From Streptomyces sp. NBC_01217 (lineage in GTDB: Bacteria > Actinomycetota > Actinomycetes > Streptomycetales > Streptomycetaceae), in the NCBI RefSeq assembly GCF_035994185.1, contig NZ_CP108538.1, positions 5,247,501 to 5,311,500 on the forward strand: a stretch of 64,000 bases of DNA. The letters run 5' to 3'. Under the pieces are notes generated by a model. That model saw nothing but the letters and a program-made list of their open reading frames with translations, did not search any database and had not been told where the DNA came from. The position numbers were made by a program, and so were the translations under genes. This document shows, piece by piece, positions 16,726 through 25,598 of the stretch (position 1 is the stretch's first letter; each line of letters opens with the position of its first letter).

Positions 16726-17771
16726 GAGGCGTCGTCTTCGACGGCAAGCGGACCGAGGTCGTCGACGATCTGGAGATACGCGATCCGGGCCCCGGCGAGG
16801 TGCTGGTGGCGGTGGCCGCGGCCGGGCTGTGCCACAGCGATCTGTCGGTGATCGACGGGACGATTCCGTTTCCGTCGCCGGTGGTGCTCGGGCACGAGGG
16901 CGCGGGCGTGGTGGAGGCGGTCGGCGCAGGCGTCGGCCATGTGACGCCCGGCGACCACGTGTCGCTGTCGACGCTGGCGAACTGCGGGGCGTGCGCCCAG
17001 TGCGACCGGGGCAGGCCGACGATGTGCCGCAGGACGATCGGGATGCCGGGTCAGCCGTTCTCGCTGCGCGGCAGGCCGCTGTACCAGTTCGCCTCCAACT
17101 CGGCCTTCGCCGAGAGGACCCTGGTCAAGGCAGTGCAGGCGGTGAAGATCCCCGCAGACCTGCCGCTCACCTCGGCGGCCCTGATCGGCTGCGGGGTGCT
17201 GACGGGAGTCGGAGCCGTACTGAACCGGGCGAAGGTCGACCGGGGCGACACGGTCGTGGTGATCGGCACGGGCGGCATCGGACTCAATGTGATCCAGGGC
17301 GCGCGGATCGCGGGCGCGCTGACGATCGTCGCGGTCGACGCCAACCCGGCGAAGGAGGCGGTGGCACGGCAGTTCGGCGCGACGCACTTCCTGCCGTCGG
17401 CGGACGGCGTGCGTGAGATCCTGCCGCACGGCGCCGATCACGCCTTCGAGTGCGTGGGGCGTACGGAACTGATCCGTACCGCGGTCGACCTGCTGGACCG
17501 GCACGGCCAGGCGGTCCTGCTCGGCGTCCCGGCGGCGACGGCGGAGGCGTCGTTCCTCGTCTCGTCGATGTTCCTGGACAAGTCGATCCTGGGCTGCCGG
17601 TACGGCTCCTCGCGCCCGCAGCGGGACATCGCGCTCTACGCGGCCCTGTACCGCGAGGGCAGGCTGCTCCTGGACGAACTCGTGACCGAGACCTACCCGG
17701 TGGAGGACTTCGCCAAGGCGGCGGACGACGCACACCACGGACGGGTGGCGCGGGGCGTACTGGTCTTCTGA
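16722..17771 (+). CDS. Zinc-dependent alcohol dehydrogenase (MDR family)
   Basis: The 349-residue product has the catalytic zinc ligands in GLCHSDLSVIDG and GHEGAGVVEAVG. The structural zinc cysteines are in NCGACAQCDRGRPTMC. A Rossmann motif (VVVIGTGGIGLNVIQGA) lies near the middle. It probably oxidises a hydroxy or aldehyde group (NAD+-dependent, type III/S-(hydroxymethyl) class) released during side-chain degradation. It is the last gene of the SDR operon and is coupled to the dehydrogenase gene by a 4-base overlap. Confidence 0.9.
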   Translation: MRGVVFDGKRTEVVDDLEIRDPGPGEVLVAVAAAGLCHSDLSVIDGTIPFPSPVVLGHEGAGVVEAVGAGVGHVTPGDHVSLSTLANCGACAQCDRGRPTMCRRTIGMPGQPFSLRGRPLYQFASNSAFAERTLVKAVQAVKIPADLPLTSAALIGCGVLTGVGAVLNRAKVDRGDTVVVIGTGGIGLNVIQGARIAGALTIVAVDANPAKEAVARQFGATHFLPSADGVREILPHGADHAFECVGRTELIRTAVDLLDRHGQAVLLGVPAATAEASFLVSSMFLDKSILGCRYGSSRPQRDIALYAALYREGRLLLDELVTETYPVEDFAKAADDAHHGRVARGVLVF

Positions 17772-17789
17772 GCGCGGGTCCTTCCGGTT

Positions 17790-17849
17790 TCAGGCCTTTG
17801 CGGCCCGGTCCTCAGGCCTTTGCGGGGTCCTCAGGCCTTTCCGGCGCGG
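17790..17849. repeat. Three short direct repeats at the 3' end of the AraC-type gene
   Basis: TCAGGCCTTT followed by (G/C)CGG occurs at 17790, 17812 and 17831, in units of about 19-22 bases. The last copy encodes the final Lys-Ala-stop of the AraC-type gene on the minus strand; the other two are non-coding duplicates just beyond it. Local duplication is the likely origin. Confidence 0.6.
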
Positions 17850-18814
17850 AACGTACGCCGGTACACCGTGGGGGACACCCCCAGCGCCGCCTGCAGATGC
17901 TGCCGCAGGGACGTGGGCGTACCGAAGCCCGCGTCCCTCGCGACCTGGTCGATCGACAGGTCCGTCGACTCCAGCAGCTGCCGGGCCAGTTCGACCCGCT
18001 GCCGGGTCAGCCACTGGACGGGGCTGACGCCGACCTCCTCCCGGAAGCGGCGGGTGAACGTCCGTACGCTCATCGACTCCTGCTGCGCCATGTCGCGCAG
18101 CAGGATCGGGCGCTCCAGCCGGCCGAGCGCCCAGGCGCGCGCGGAGGTGGTGGTCGCGAACTGTGCCTCGGGCACGGGGCGCTGGATGTACTGCGCCTGC
18201 CCGCCGTCCCGGTGCGGGGGCACGACCGTGTGGCGGGCGACGTCATTGGCGACGGCGGCGCCGTGGTCGCGGCGCACGATGTGCAGGCAGAGGTCGATAC
18301 CGGCGGCGACCCCGGCGGAGGTCAGGACGTCCCCGTCGTCGATGAACAGGACGTCCGCGTCGACCCGGACCTCGGGGAAGAGCTGCTGGAAGTGGTCGGC
18401 GTGCGACCAGTGGGTGGTGGCGGGGCGCCCGTCGAGATACCCGGCGGCGGCCAGGACGTAACTGCCCGTGCAGATGGCGACCATCCGGGTGCCGGGCCTG
18501 ATGTGCGCGAACGCGGCGGCGAGCTCGTCGGTGAGCCTGCCCTCCGTGAAGACGGGGCCGAGTTCGTACGAAGCGGTGATCACGACCGTGTCGGCGGTGG
18601 CCAGTGTCTCGGGGCCGCGTTCGACGGCGATCGTGAAGTCCGCGTCGGTACGGACGGGGCCCGGCGGGCGTATGGAACAGGTCACGACTTCATAGAGTTT
18701 GCGGTCCTTGTCGTGCGGCCCGGAACCGAACGACCGGCCGAATATCCTTTGGGGGATGCCCAGTTCGAAGGGGAACAGCCCGTCGAGGGCCAGGACGACG
18801 ATCCGGTGCGGCAT
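17831..18814 (-). CDS. GlxA-type transcriptional regulator (DJ-1/PfpI domain plus AraC HTH)
   Basis: The 327-residue product has an N-terminal class-I glutamine amidotransferase-like domain (MPHRIVVLALDGLFPFELGI to about residue 170, with AICTGSYVLAAAG). Two AraC helix-turn-helix motifs follow at about 215-320 (MSVRTFTRRFREEVGVSP and IDQVARDAGFGTPTSLRQH). ATG 18814 is preceded by AAGGGA. It is divergent from an MFS transporter gene, which it may control; the gap has no copy of the shared catabolic operator. Ligand unknown. Confidence 0.9.
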   Translation of the reverse strand: MPHRIVVLALDGLFPFELGIPQRIFGRSFGSGPHDKDRKLYEVVTCSIRPPGPVRTDADFTIAVERGPETLATADTVVITASYELGPVFTEGRLTDELAAAFAHIRPGTRMVAICTGSYVLAAAGYLDGRPATTHWSHADHFQQLFPEVRVDADVLFIDDGDVLTSAGVAAGIDLCLHIVRRDHGAAVANDVARHTVVPPHRDGGQAQYIQRPVPEAQFATTTSARAWALGRLERPILLRDMAQQESMSVRTFTRRFREEVGVSPVQWLTRQRVELARQLLESTDLSIDQVARDAGFGTPTSLRQHLQAALGVSPTVYRRTFRAGKA

Positions 18815-18872
18815 TGGCGGACTCCCTTCACCTCTAGCTGGTATAGACCTCGAACTGATACATGTCACTTCC

Positions 18873-20141
18873 GTGAAGGAAAAGTCAGCAGAGCACGTGC
18901 GCATTCCCGCCGCGGACCGCGAGGGCGTCGCACCGCCCGGCGGCTGGCCGGCCGAACTCTGGAACCGTAACTTCCGGCTCTTCTTCGTCGCCCGTACCGC
19001 CGCGCTCTTCGGCGACGGCATGATCCCGGTTGCGCTCACCGCGGGCCTGCTGGGGGCGGGCCGGCCGCACTCGTCGGTGGGGTTCGCGCTGGCGGCCTGG
19101 ATGGGCCCGCTGGCGGTCTTCGTGCTCTTCGGCGGCGTGCTGGCGGACCGGTTCACCCCGCGCCGGATGATGATCATCGCGGATGCGCTGCGGCTGGTCG
19201 GGGCCTCGGTGCTGGCGGTCTCCTTCGCCACCGGGAACCCGCCGCTGTGGGCGGTGTACGCGCTCAGCGCGGTGGCCGGTGTGGGCGCCGCGCTCTTCCA
19301 GCCGGGCGTCGCGTCGACCGTGCCCCGGGTCTCCTCGGACGTGCAGCGGGCCAACGCTGTGCTCCGGGTCTCCGAGGCGCTGATGACCATGGCGGGCCCG
19401 GCCTTCGCCGGGATACTGGTCGGGCTGGCGAGCGCCGGAGCGGTGTACGCGGCGAACGCGGCCACGTTCGCCGTCTCCGGCGTCTGCCTCTTCCTGCTGC
19501 GGCTCGCCCCGGCCCCCTCGGACACCGCGCCGCGCGGCACCTTCGCCGCCGAACTGGTCGACGGGTGGCGGGAGTTCAGGGCCCGCAGCTGGCTGTGGGG
19601 GGTGATCGCGGTCTGGACGGTGTACGGCTTCGCGGTGCTCGGCCCGATGCTGCCGCTCACCGCGGTCCAGGTCACCGAGGCGCACGGCTCGGGGACGTAC
19701 GGCGTGATGATGGCGGTGAACGGCGCGGGCAGCGTCGTCGGCGGGCTGCTCGCCCTGCGCCTGAGACCGCGCCGCCCGCTCGCGGCGGGGGCCGTGGCGC
19801 TGACCGCGGTCTGTGTGAACCTGGTGGTGCTGGGCCTGGGGATGCCGGTGGCCGCGCTCGGGGCGGGGCAGTTCGTGGCGGGCGCGGCATTCGCGTTCTG
19901 GCTGGTGATGTGGTCGACGACGGTCCAGACACACGTCCCGCCGGAGGCGCTGAACCGTCTGCACGCCTACGACGTCGCGGGCTCCCTGCTGATGCTGGCG
20001 GCGGGCCGGGCCCTGGCGGGCCCGGCCGCGGACCGGCTGGGCGCGCCCGAGGTGCTGCTGGCCGGGGCGGTGATCAACATGGTGGTGGTGGCGGTACTGC
20101 TGGCGGCCCGTCCGATCCGGCGGCTGGAGAGGGCCGGGTGA
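18873..20141 (+). CDS. MFS transporter, DHA3-like exporter
   Basis: A 422-residue membrane protein with about 12 predicted helices. It begins in the cytoplasm (about 30 residues) and carries the loop motif GGVLADRFTPRRMM between helices 2 and 3, typical of the major facilitator superfamily. GTG 18873 was chosen because it is the first start in the frame after the divergent promoter region. The AraC-type regulator gene is 58 bases away on the other strand. Substrate unknown; related proteins export drugs or siderophores. Confidence 0.87.
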   Translation: MKEKSAEHVRIPAADREGVAPPGGWPAELWNRNFRLFFVARTAALFGDGMIPVALTAGLLGAGRPHSSVGFALAAWMGPLAVFVLFGGVLADRFTPRRMMIIADALRLVGASVLAVSFATGNPPLWAVYALSAVAGVGAALFQPGVASTVPRVSSDVQRANAVLRVSEALMTMAGPAFAGILVGLASAGAVYAANAATFAVSGVCLFLLRLAPAPSDTAPRGTFAAELVDGWREFRARSWLWGVIAVWTVYGFAVLGPMLPLTAVQVTEAHGSGTYGVMMAVNGAGSVVGGLLALRLRPRRPLAAGAVALTAVCVNLVVLGLGMPVAALGAGQFVAGAAFAFWLVMWSTTVQTHVPPEALNRLHAYDVAGSLLMLAAGRALAGPAADRLGAPEVLLAGAVINMVVVAVLLAARPIRRLERAG

Positions 20142-20301
20142 GGTGGGCTGCCCCGGCTGCTTGTTCCGGGAGCGCTCCTCGGACGTACGCGCATATGCAG
20201 CCTGCCGGGCCGGAAGCCGACGATCTTCGTGGCCCGATTCCTGCGAAGGGTGACCCTCCGGCCACTCGTGATCGGATACGCCCGGCCCCAAGCTGAGTGA
20301 C

Positions 20302-21639
20302 GTGACCGAGACAACCGAAAGCGCCGCCCGGGACGACGACCGGCAGGCCATCCCCGCGGCCCCCGGCCGACGCCCCCGACGGCGCATTCACCGCGCCTGG
20401 ATCGTCGCCGTAGTCACCTTCGTGACGATCGTCGGCGGCGCCGCGTTCAACTCGCTGCCCGGTCTCCTCATCGACCCGCTCCACACGGAGTTCGGCTGGT
20501 CGCGCGGGGAGATCGGACTCGCCGTCTCCATCGACATGGCGCTGTACGGGCTCACCGCGCCGTTCGCCGCTGCGCTGATGGACCGCTTCGGCATCCGCCG
20601 GGTGGTGGTCGTCGCCCTGTCGGTGGTCGCGGCCGGGGCGCTGGCCAGTGTGTGGATGACGGCGTCCTGGCAGCTGATGATCTACTGGGGGCTGCTCGTC
20701 GGCCTCGGCACCGGCTCCATGGCGCTGGCCTTCTCGGCGACGGTCACCAACCGCTGGTTCACCGCCCGGCGCGGCCTGGTCACCGGCATCCTCACCGCGG
20801 CGGGCGCCTCCGGCCAACTGGTCTTCCTGCCGCTGTGCGCCTGGATCGTCGAGGAACACGGCTGGCGCCCGGCCTCGGTGACCGTGGCCCTCGCCGCCCT
20901 GATCGTCGTCCCGTTCGTCTGGCTCCTGATGCGCGACCACCCGGCGGATGTGGGCCTCGCCCCGTACGGCGGCTCGTACGTGGAGAAGCCGGCGCCCGCC
21001 CGGGGCGCGGCGGCCCGTACCGTACGCGTCCTGTTCGACGCCGCCCGCACCGGACCGTTCTGGCTGCTCGCAGGCACGTTCGCGATCTGCGGCGCCTCGA
21101 CCAACGGCCTGATCCGTACGCACTTCGTGCCGTCGGCCCACGACCACGGCATGCCCATCACGGCGGCCGCCTCGCTGCTCGCCGTCATCGGGGTCTTCGA
21201 CATCATCGGCACGATCTTCTCCGGCTGGCTCACCGACCGCTTCGACGCCCGCCGGCTCCTCGCCGTCTACTACGCGCTGCGCGGCATCTCACTGCTCTTC
21301 CTGCCGATGCTGATGGCGCCGACCGTGCATCCGCCGATGGTGTTCTTCATCGTCTTCTACGGCCTCGACTGGGTCGCCACCGTCCCGCCGACGCTGGCCC
21401 TGTGCCGCGAGCAGTACGGCGAGGACAGCGCGATCGTCTTCGGCTGGGTCCTCGCCTCGCACCAGGTGGGCGCGGCGCTGGTGGCATTCCTGGGCGGCGT
21501 GGCGCGCGATGTGTTCGGCTCGTACGACATGGTCTGGTACGCGTCGGGCGCACTGTGCGCCACGGCTGCCCTCATGTCACTGGTGATCCGGCGCCGCCCC
21601 GAGACGGCGGTGGCGGCGGCCGTGGCGGCCGTCCGGTGA
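20302..21639 (+). CDS. MFS transporter, monocarboxylate/oxalate-type
   Basis: A 445-residue major facilitator protein with 12 predicted helices. An N-terminal tail of about 35 basic residues is followed by FNSLPGLLIDPLHTEFGWSR and the loop DRFGIRRVVV. FGWSRGEIGLAVSIDMALYG at helix 2 resembles oxalate/formate antiporters and eukaryotic-like monocarboxylate porters. Start GTG 20302. It lies among the catabolic genes and could import the acid substrate, but it lacks a shared operator, so this is only a suggestion. Confidence 0.85.
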   Translation: MTETTESAARDDDRQAIPAAPGRRPRRRIHRAWIVAVVTFVTIVGGAAFNSLPGLLIDPLHTEFGWSRGEIGLAVSIDMALYGLTAPFAAALMDRFGIRRVVVVALSVVAAGALASVWMTASWQLMIYWGLLVGLGTGSMALAFSATVTNRWFTARRGLVTGILTAAGASGQLVFLPLCAWIVEEHGWRPASVTVALAALIVVPFVWLLMRDHPADVGLAPYGGSYVEKPAPARGAAARTVRVLFDAARTGPFWLLAGTFAICGASTNGLIRTHFVPSAHDHGMPITAAASLLAVIGVFDIIGTIFSGWLTDRFDARRLLAVYYALRGISLLFLPMLMAPTVHPPMVFFIVFYGLDWVATVPPTLALCREQYGEDSAIVFGWVLASHQVGAALVAFLGGVARDVFGSYDMVWYASGALCATAALMSLVIRRRPETAVAAAVAAVR

Positions 21640-21657
21640 CGGACCCGGCCTTGCCGG

Positions 21658-22278
21658 TCACTCGGTGAACCGGCCGAACACCCCCCGGTGGAACAGCAGC
21701 GGCCCCGCCCCGTCCGCCGCTCCCAGCGCCTCCACCCGGCCGACCACGATCAGATGGTCGCCCCCGGTGTGGACGGCCTGGATGCGGCAGTCGATCCAGG
21801 CCGGTACGGAGTCCAGCAGCGGCGACCCGGTCGCGGGAGCCGCCCCGTACGTCACCCCGGCGAACTTGTCGGCCCCGCTCACCGCGAAACTCCGGCACAG
21901 CGCGCCCTGATCCGCGCCCAGGATGTTGACGCAGAACGCTCCGGCGCGGGCGATGCGCGGCCAGGTCGTCGACGTACGGGCGACCATGAAGGTGACCAGC
22001 GGCGGGTCCAGGGAGAGCGACGCGAACGACTGGCAGGCGAACCCCGCGGGGCCGTCGGGGTCGTCCGGGTCGTGGGCGGTGACGACGGTGACGCCGGTCG
22101 CGAAATGGCCGAGCACGCGCCGGAAGTCGGCCGGATCGACCGGCCGCCGCTCGTTGTCGGCGACGGCCCGCAGAGCCGGGCGCGGCAGCGGCTCGACCGG
22201 CGCCGGCCCTGCGGTGGTGGCGGCGCCGACGGACCTGAGGTACCGGACGGCGGTGGCGGCCATGCCTGCGTGTCCCAT
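21658..22278 (-). CDS. FMN-dependent flavin reductase (HpaC/HsaB type)
   Basis: The 206-residue product is a flavin reductase-like split-barrel protein, supplying reduced flavin to a two-component monooxygenase. RRVLGHFATGVTVVTA, CQSFASLSLDPPLVTFMVA and RAGAFCVNILGADQ are the family signatures. ATG 22278 is preceded by GGGAGG four bases away, which decides the start over ATG 22290. The shared operator (22296-22310) sits just upstream of that ribosome site. Its monooxygenase partner is not next to it. Confidence 0.87.
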   Translation of the reverse strand: MGHAGMAATAVRYLRSVGAATTAGPAPVEPLPRPALRAVADNERRPVDPADFRRVLGHFATGVTVVTAHDPDDPDGPAGFACQSFASLSLDPPLVTFMVARTSTTWPRIARAGAFCVNILGADQGALCRSFAVSGADKFAGVTYGAAPATGSPLLDSVPAWIDCRIQAVHTGGDHLIVVGRVEALGAADGAGPLLFHRGVFGRFTE

Positions 22279-22295
22279 CACGCCTCCCATTGAAA

Positions 22296-22310
22296 CTGAC
22301 GGAGCGTCAG
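22296..22310. promoter_or_regulatory. Shared catabolic operator, site 4 (before the flavin reductase)
   Basis: A perfect CTGAC-GGAGC-GTCAG palindrome begins 17 bases upstream of the flavin reductase ATG, immediately ahead of its ribosome-binding site, so it would lie at the very start of the transcript. Confidence 0.72.
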
Positions 22311-22394
22311 ACAGGAAGAGTGGGGGTGAGGGTTCCGCGCGAGGGACAGCGAGGGACAGCGTGCGGCGGTGAGCCGGGCCGCGGTCGGGTGCGC

Positions 22395-22433
22395 CTTGCC
22401 GGTGCGTCTTGCTGGTGCGTCTTGCCGGTGCGC
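22395..22433 (+). repeat. Three tandem 13-bp repeats
   Basis: CTTGCCGGTGCGT, CTTGCTGGTGCGT and CTTGCCGGTGCGC follow head to tail in the gap before the membrane protein gene at 22462. A local slippage product; no function seen. Confidence 0.7.
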
Positions 22434-22461
22434 GAGGATGCGTGCAGGGAAGGGGAAGCAC

Positions 22462-23415
22462 ATGCCGAGATCAGCAGGGGGAGACGCCGAGGCGACACCC
22501 GGAGGCGCGGAGGCGTCCCCGGGACTGCCGGACCTGTGGACAGGACGGTCGATCCTGGCGGGCGCGGGCGCGCTGTTCACGGGGACCGTGCTCGGCTTCG
22601 AGATCGCGGGGTTCGCGGAGCTGGCCGTTCAGGCGCCCGCCCCGCCGGACGGCCCCGCAAAGGCCTTGCTGGTCTCGCCGTTCCTCGTCTGCTTCGGCGG
22701 CCCGTTCGCCCTGCTGGCGAGCCTGCTCGTCGTGCTGCCCACGGCCTCCACGGCGCGCTGGGCGAGCGGCCGGTTCACCGGCCGGGACGTGTGGTGGTGG
22801 GTGCCGGTCGTCGCCGTGGTGCCGGTGACCGCAGGAGCGGCGGCCTTCGGCATCACCCGCCGTCCGGGCCCCGGCCTGCTGACCCTGAGCTGGCCGGCCG
22901 CCGCGGTACTGCTGACGGGTGCGGCCCTCCTGGCGCGCGACGCCGCGCTGCACGGAGGCCGGCTCCGGCGCACCCTCGGCCGCGGCGCGCTCGCCGCCGT
23001 GGTCGTGTTCGGGATCGGCGCGGCCGTGTTCGCCACCGGACTGGTCGCCGAGTACCGCCCGCCGAAGGTCGACGCCGCGCAGCTGGTCGGGAACTGGACC
23101 GACGGGCAGGGCGGCACGCTGCGGCTGGCCGCCGACGGCACGGCGCGCGCCGACACGCTGACGGACCACGACTCCGCCGTCGAACACGGTGCGGCGCTGG
23201 AAGCCGGGAAGCACCCCTGCTCGGGGCGGGGGACATGGTCCTACGAGCCCGGGGACACCACCACGTGGGGCCAGAGCGTGCGGCTCGACATCGAGGGCTG
23301 CTCCTTCAGCGGTGACTCCGACGGCTGGCGGATCAGCGGCACGCCGGACCGGCCCGAACTCAACCGGGAGTACGGCGATCCGGACTCACCGGACTGGTAC
23401 ACGCTCAGCCGCTGA
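22462..23415 (+). CDS. Membrane protein with extracytoplasmic C-terminal domain, unknown function
   Basis: The 317-residue protein starts at ATG 22462 behind GGGAAGGGGAAG. About five membrane helices occupy residues 30-205. The last ends before EYRPPKVDAAQLVGNWTDG, which opens a soluble domain of about 110 residues. Two cysteines in that domain (KHPCSGRGTW and DIEGCSFSG) could form a disulfide if it faces outside. VGNWTDGQGGTLRLAADGTA resembles lipocalin-like or META-like strands often seen in Streptomyces secreted domains. No clear family. Confidence 0.75.
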   Translation: MPRSAGGDAEATPGGAEASPGLPDLWTGRSILAGAGALFTGTVLGFEIAGFAELAVQAPAPPDGPAKALLVSPFLVCFGGPFALLASLLVVLPTASTARWASGRFTGRDVWWWVPVVAVVPVTAGAAAFGITRRPGPGLLTLSWPAAAVLLTGAALLARDAALHGGRLRRTLGRGALAAVVVFGIGAAVFATGLVAEYRPPKVDAAQLVGNWTDGQGGTLRLAADGTARADTLTDHDSAVEHGAALEAGKHPCSGRGTWSYEPGDTTTWGQSVRLDIEGCSFSGDSDGWRISGTPDRPELNREYGDPDSPDWYTLSR

Positions 23416-23787
23416 CCGGGATCGGGGCGTACGCCGACGGTCAGCTCCCGGCGGCGTACGTCACGAGTGTGGGGTGTCTGTCACGGGCTCTCCCCCTCCC
23501 TTCCGCAAGACTGTCTGGGTCGAGCTTGTCCTCGCACGTACTGCCGCCACTGAGCGGCGACATGGCGTTGCGTGCCGTCAAAAGCCCTTAAATAGCAGGG
23601 CAATTGCCCTGTTGGGGTCCACTCTGCCTCTCACCACCCGCAAGGATGAGATTTGCCAACTGGGTAGTAATTAAGGCGGGTTGTCCGGCATATGCTCACG
23701 GCGGTGATCAACTCCGGACCTGCGACGGCCCCTGGCCGCCGGAGCGGCCACTTCCCTCCGGCAGCTCGACAACTCTAGGAAACCCAC
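23416..23787. other. Intergenic region with a conserved upstream element (copy A)
   Basis: No gene seen. The part from about 23605 to 23745 aligns with 32800-32940 (copy B). Shared blocks in order are CTGCCTC, TTTGCCAACT, GGCATATGCTC and TGCGACGGCCCC. Both copies lie ahead of a plus-strand gene by 40-45 bases, although the genes are unrelated. The first 190 bases hold a probable terminator for the membrane protein gene but no clear structure. Confidence 0.6.
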
Positions 23788-24687
23788 ATGGTCAGCTCGT
23801 CCCACGAGGCGATGCATCGCATCTTCCAGGAGTACCCGGGACTGTTCTCCCGCGTCTCCGAGGTATTGGGGGTCGAGATCGGCCCACCCGCCTCGGCGAC
23901 CGTCATGCCCACGGATCTCACGGAGAACCGGCCTCTCGAACGCCGTGTCGACACCCTGTTACGCATCGACATGGAGGACGACCGGTCCTACCTGCTGGCG
24001 ATCGAGGCCCAGGGCAAGAAGGACCCGGAGAAGCCGGCGAGCTGGATGTACTACCTGTCGTACCTCCAGGCGAAGTACAAGCTGCCACCCATGCTGCTGG
24101 TCGTCTGCCAGGACCGGGCCACCGCCGAATGGGCGGCGCGCCCGTTCTCCGTCGGCCACCCGCAATCGCCCGTGCTCACGCTGCAAGCCCTCGTCGCAGG
24201 CCCGCACAACATGCCGGTGATCAAGGATGTGGCCGAAGCCCGCAAGGACCTGGCTCTGGCCACGCTGGCCGCGATTACACACGCGGGCGATCCGGACATC
24301 GATGCCATACTGAAGACGCTGTCGACTGCTCTGCGTGACGTACCGGAAACCATCGCCGACCCCATCGTCGAACTCACCGCACAGGGCCTGGGCAACCGCC
24401 CGGCCGCACAACAGTGGAGGAACCTGGTGGCCGTGGACCTTTCTTTCTACAAGTCGTCCCTCTCGGAAGAGATCCGGGACGAGGGCCGTGCGGAGGGCCG
24501 CACAGAGGGCCGCGCGGAGGGCCTTGCGCAGGCAATCCTGCTCTTCCTTGCTCAGGCCGGCATCGACGTACCCGATGAGGCTCGCGAGCGCATTACAGGA
24601 TGCACCGACCTCGACACCTTGAGCCGCTGGCTTCTGCGCGCCCCCACTGCCACGTCCATCGAGGACGTCTTCGCCGAAGGGCGATGA
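23788..24687 (+). CDS. Rpn/PD-(D/E)XK-like nuclease or transposase-derived protein
   Basis: The 299-residue product resembles the Rpn (recombination-promoting nuclease/transposase_31-like) proteins that occur in many copies in Streptomyces. The core suggests a PD-(D/E)XK fold: RRVDTLLRIDMEDDRSYLLA followed by IEAQGKKDPEK would supply the Asp and E-x-K residues. A hydrophilic linker of repeated EGR(A/T) units (about residues 232-248) leads to a small helical tail (DLDTLSRWLLRA). No terminal repeats surround it, so it is not an obvious transposon. Its promoter region is a copy of element A/B. Confidence 0.72.
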   Translation: MVSSSHEAMHRIFQEYPGLFSRVSEVLGVEIGPPASATVMPTDLTENRPLERRVDTLLRIDMEDDRSYLLAIEAQGKKDPEKPASWMYYLSYLQAKYKLPPMLLVVCQDRATAEWAARPFSVGHPQSPVLTLQALVAGPHNMPVIKDVAEARKDLALATLAAITHAGDPDIDAILKTLSTALRDVPETIADPIVELTAQGLGNRPAAQQWRNLVAVDLSFYKSSLSEEIRDEGRAEGRTEGRAEGLAQAILLFLAQAGIDVPDEARERITGCTDLDTLSRWLLRAPTATSIEDVFAEGR

Positions 24688-24721
24688 GGCGGGGGCGAGG
24701 ACGTGAGCGGCTCCGGAGCCC

Positions 24722-25567
24722 TCACAGCCCCCGGTACTTCGGCGTACGCCGCTCCATGAAACTCGCCACGCCCTCGCTCGCGTCCTGTGTCGTCATGTTG
24801 ATCTCCTGGGCCATCGCCTCGGCCGCAAAGGCCGTCGCCCGGTCGGAGTCCAGGGAGGCGTTGACCAGCTGTTTGGTGAGGGCGATCGCACGGGTCGGGC
24901 CGTCGGCCAGGCGCTGGGCCCAGGCGTGGGCCGTCTCGGTCAGTTCCTCGGCGGGGACCACCCGGTTGACCAGCCCCAGGCGTTCCGCCTCCGACGCCGG
25001 GAGCGAGTCGCCGAAGAACATCAGTTCCTTGGCGCGTTGCGGTCCGATCAGGCGCGGCAGCAGATACGTGCCGCCGCCATCCGGTACGAGGCCGCGGCGT
25101 ACGAACACCTCGATGAACTTCGCCGAGTCGGCGGCCAGCACCAGATCGCAGGCGAACGCGAGGTGGGCGCCGATGCCCGCCGCGGTTCCGTTGACGGCGG
25201 CGATCACCGGCTTCTCGCAGTCCAGGACCGCGGCGATCAGGCGCTGAGCGCCGAGCCGGATGGTGCGGGCGACATCGCCGGGCACCCGGTCGCCCGTCGT
25301 CCGGGCGCTGGTTGCCGCGGCGCCGCGCAGGTCGGCGCCCGCGCAGAAGCCGCGGCCGGTGGCGGTGAGGACGACGGCCCGGACCGCCGGGTCGGCGGAG
25401 GCTTCGGCAAGCAGGGCGATGACGCGTTCCCGCTGGTCCCAGGTGACGGCGTTCATCGCTTCGGGGCGGTTGAGCGTGATCCAGGAGACGCCGTTGTCAG
25501 TGGCGTGGAGTACCAATGAATCAAGCGGGTCGGCGGACCCGGTGGTGTCTTCGGGGGAGGACGGCAT
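24722..25567 (-). CDS. Enoyl-CoA hydratase/isomerase family protein
   Basis: A 281-residue crotonase-fold enzyme. The oxyanion-hole region appears as GRGFCAGADLRGA and NGTAAGIGAHLAFACDLVLA, followed by FIEVFVRRGLVPDGGGTYLLPRLIG. The residue corresponding to the usual catalytic Glu in the second motif is hard to place, so hydratase and isomerase activity cannot be told apart. It begins 31 bases after the ADP-forming ligase gene, and both are probably expressed from the promoter carrying operator sites 5 and 6. Confidence 0.9.
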   Translation of the reverse strand: MPSSPEDTTGSADPLDSLVLHATDNGVSWITLNRPEAMNAVTWDQRERVIALLAEASADPAVRAVVLTATGRGFCAGADLRGAAATSARTTGDRVPGDVARTIRLGAQRLIAAVLDCEKPVIAAVNGTAAGIGAHLAFACDLVLAADSAKFIEVFVRRGLVPDGGGTYLLPRLIGPQRAKELMFFGDSLPASEAERLGLVNRVVPAEELTETAHAWAQRLADGPTRAIALTKQLVNASLDSDRATAFAAEAMAQEINMTTQDASEGVASFMERRTPKYRGL

Positions 25568-25598
25568 GAGGTGGCTCCTTGGCAGGTGGCGTGGCCGG

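Noticed and set aside
23788..24687. The Rpn-like gene as an insertion sequence
   Set aside because: I saw no terminal inverted repeats or target-site duplication around it, so it is listed as a gene only.
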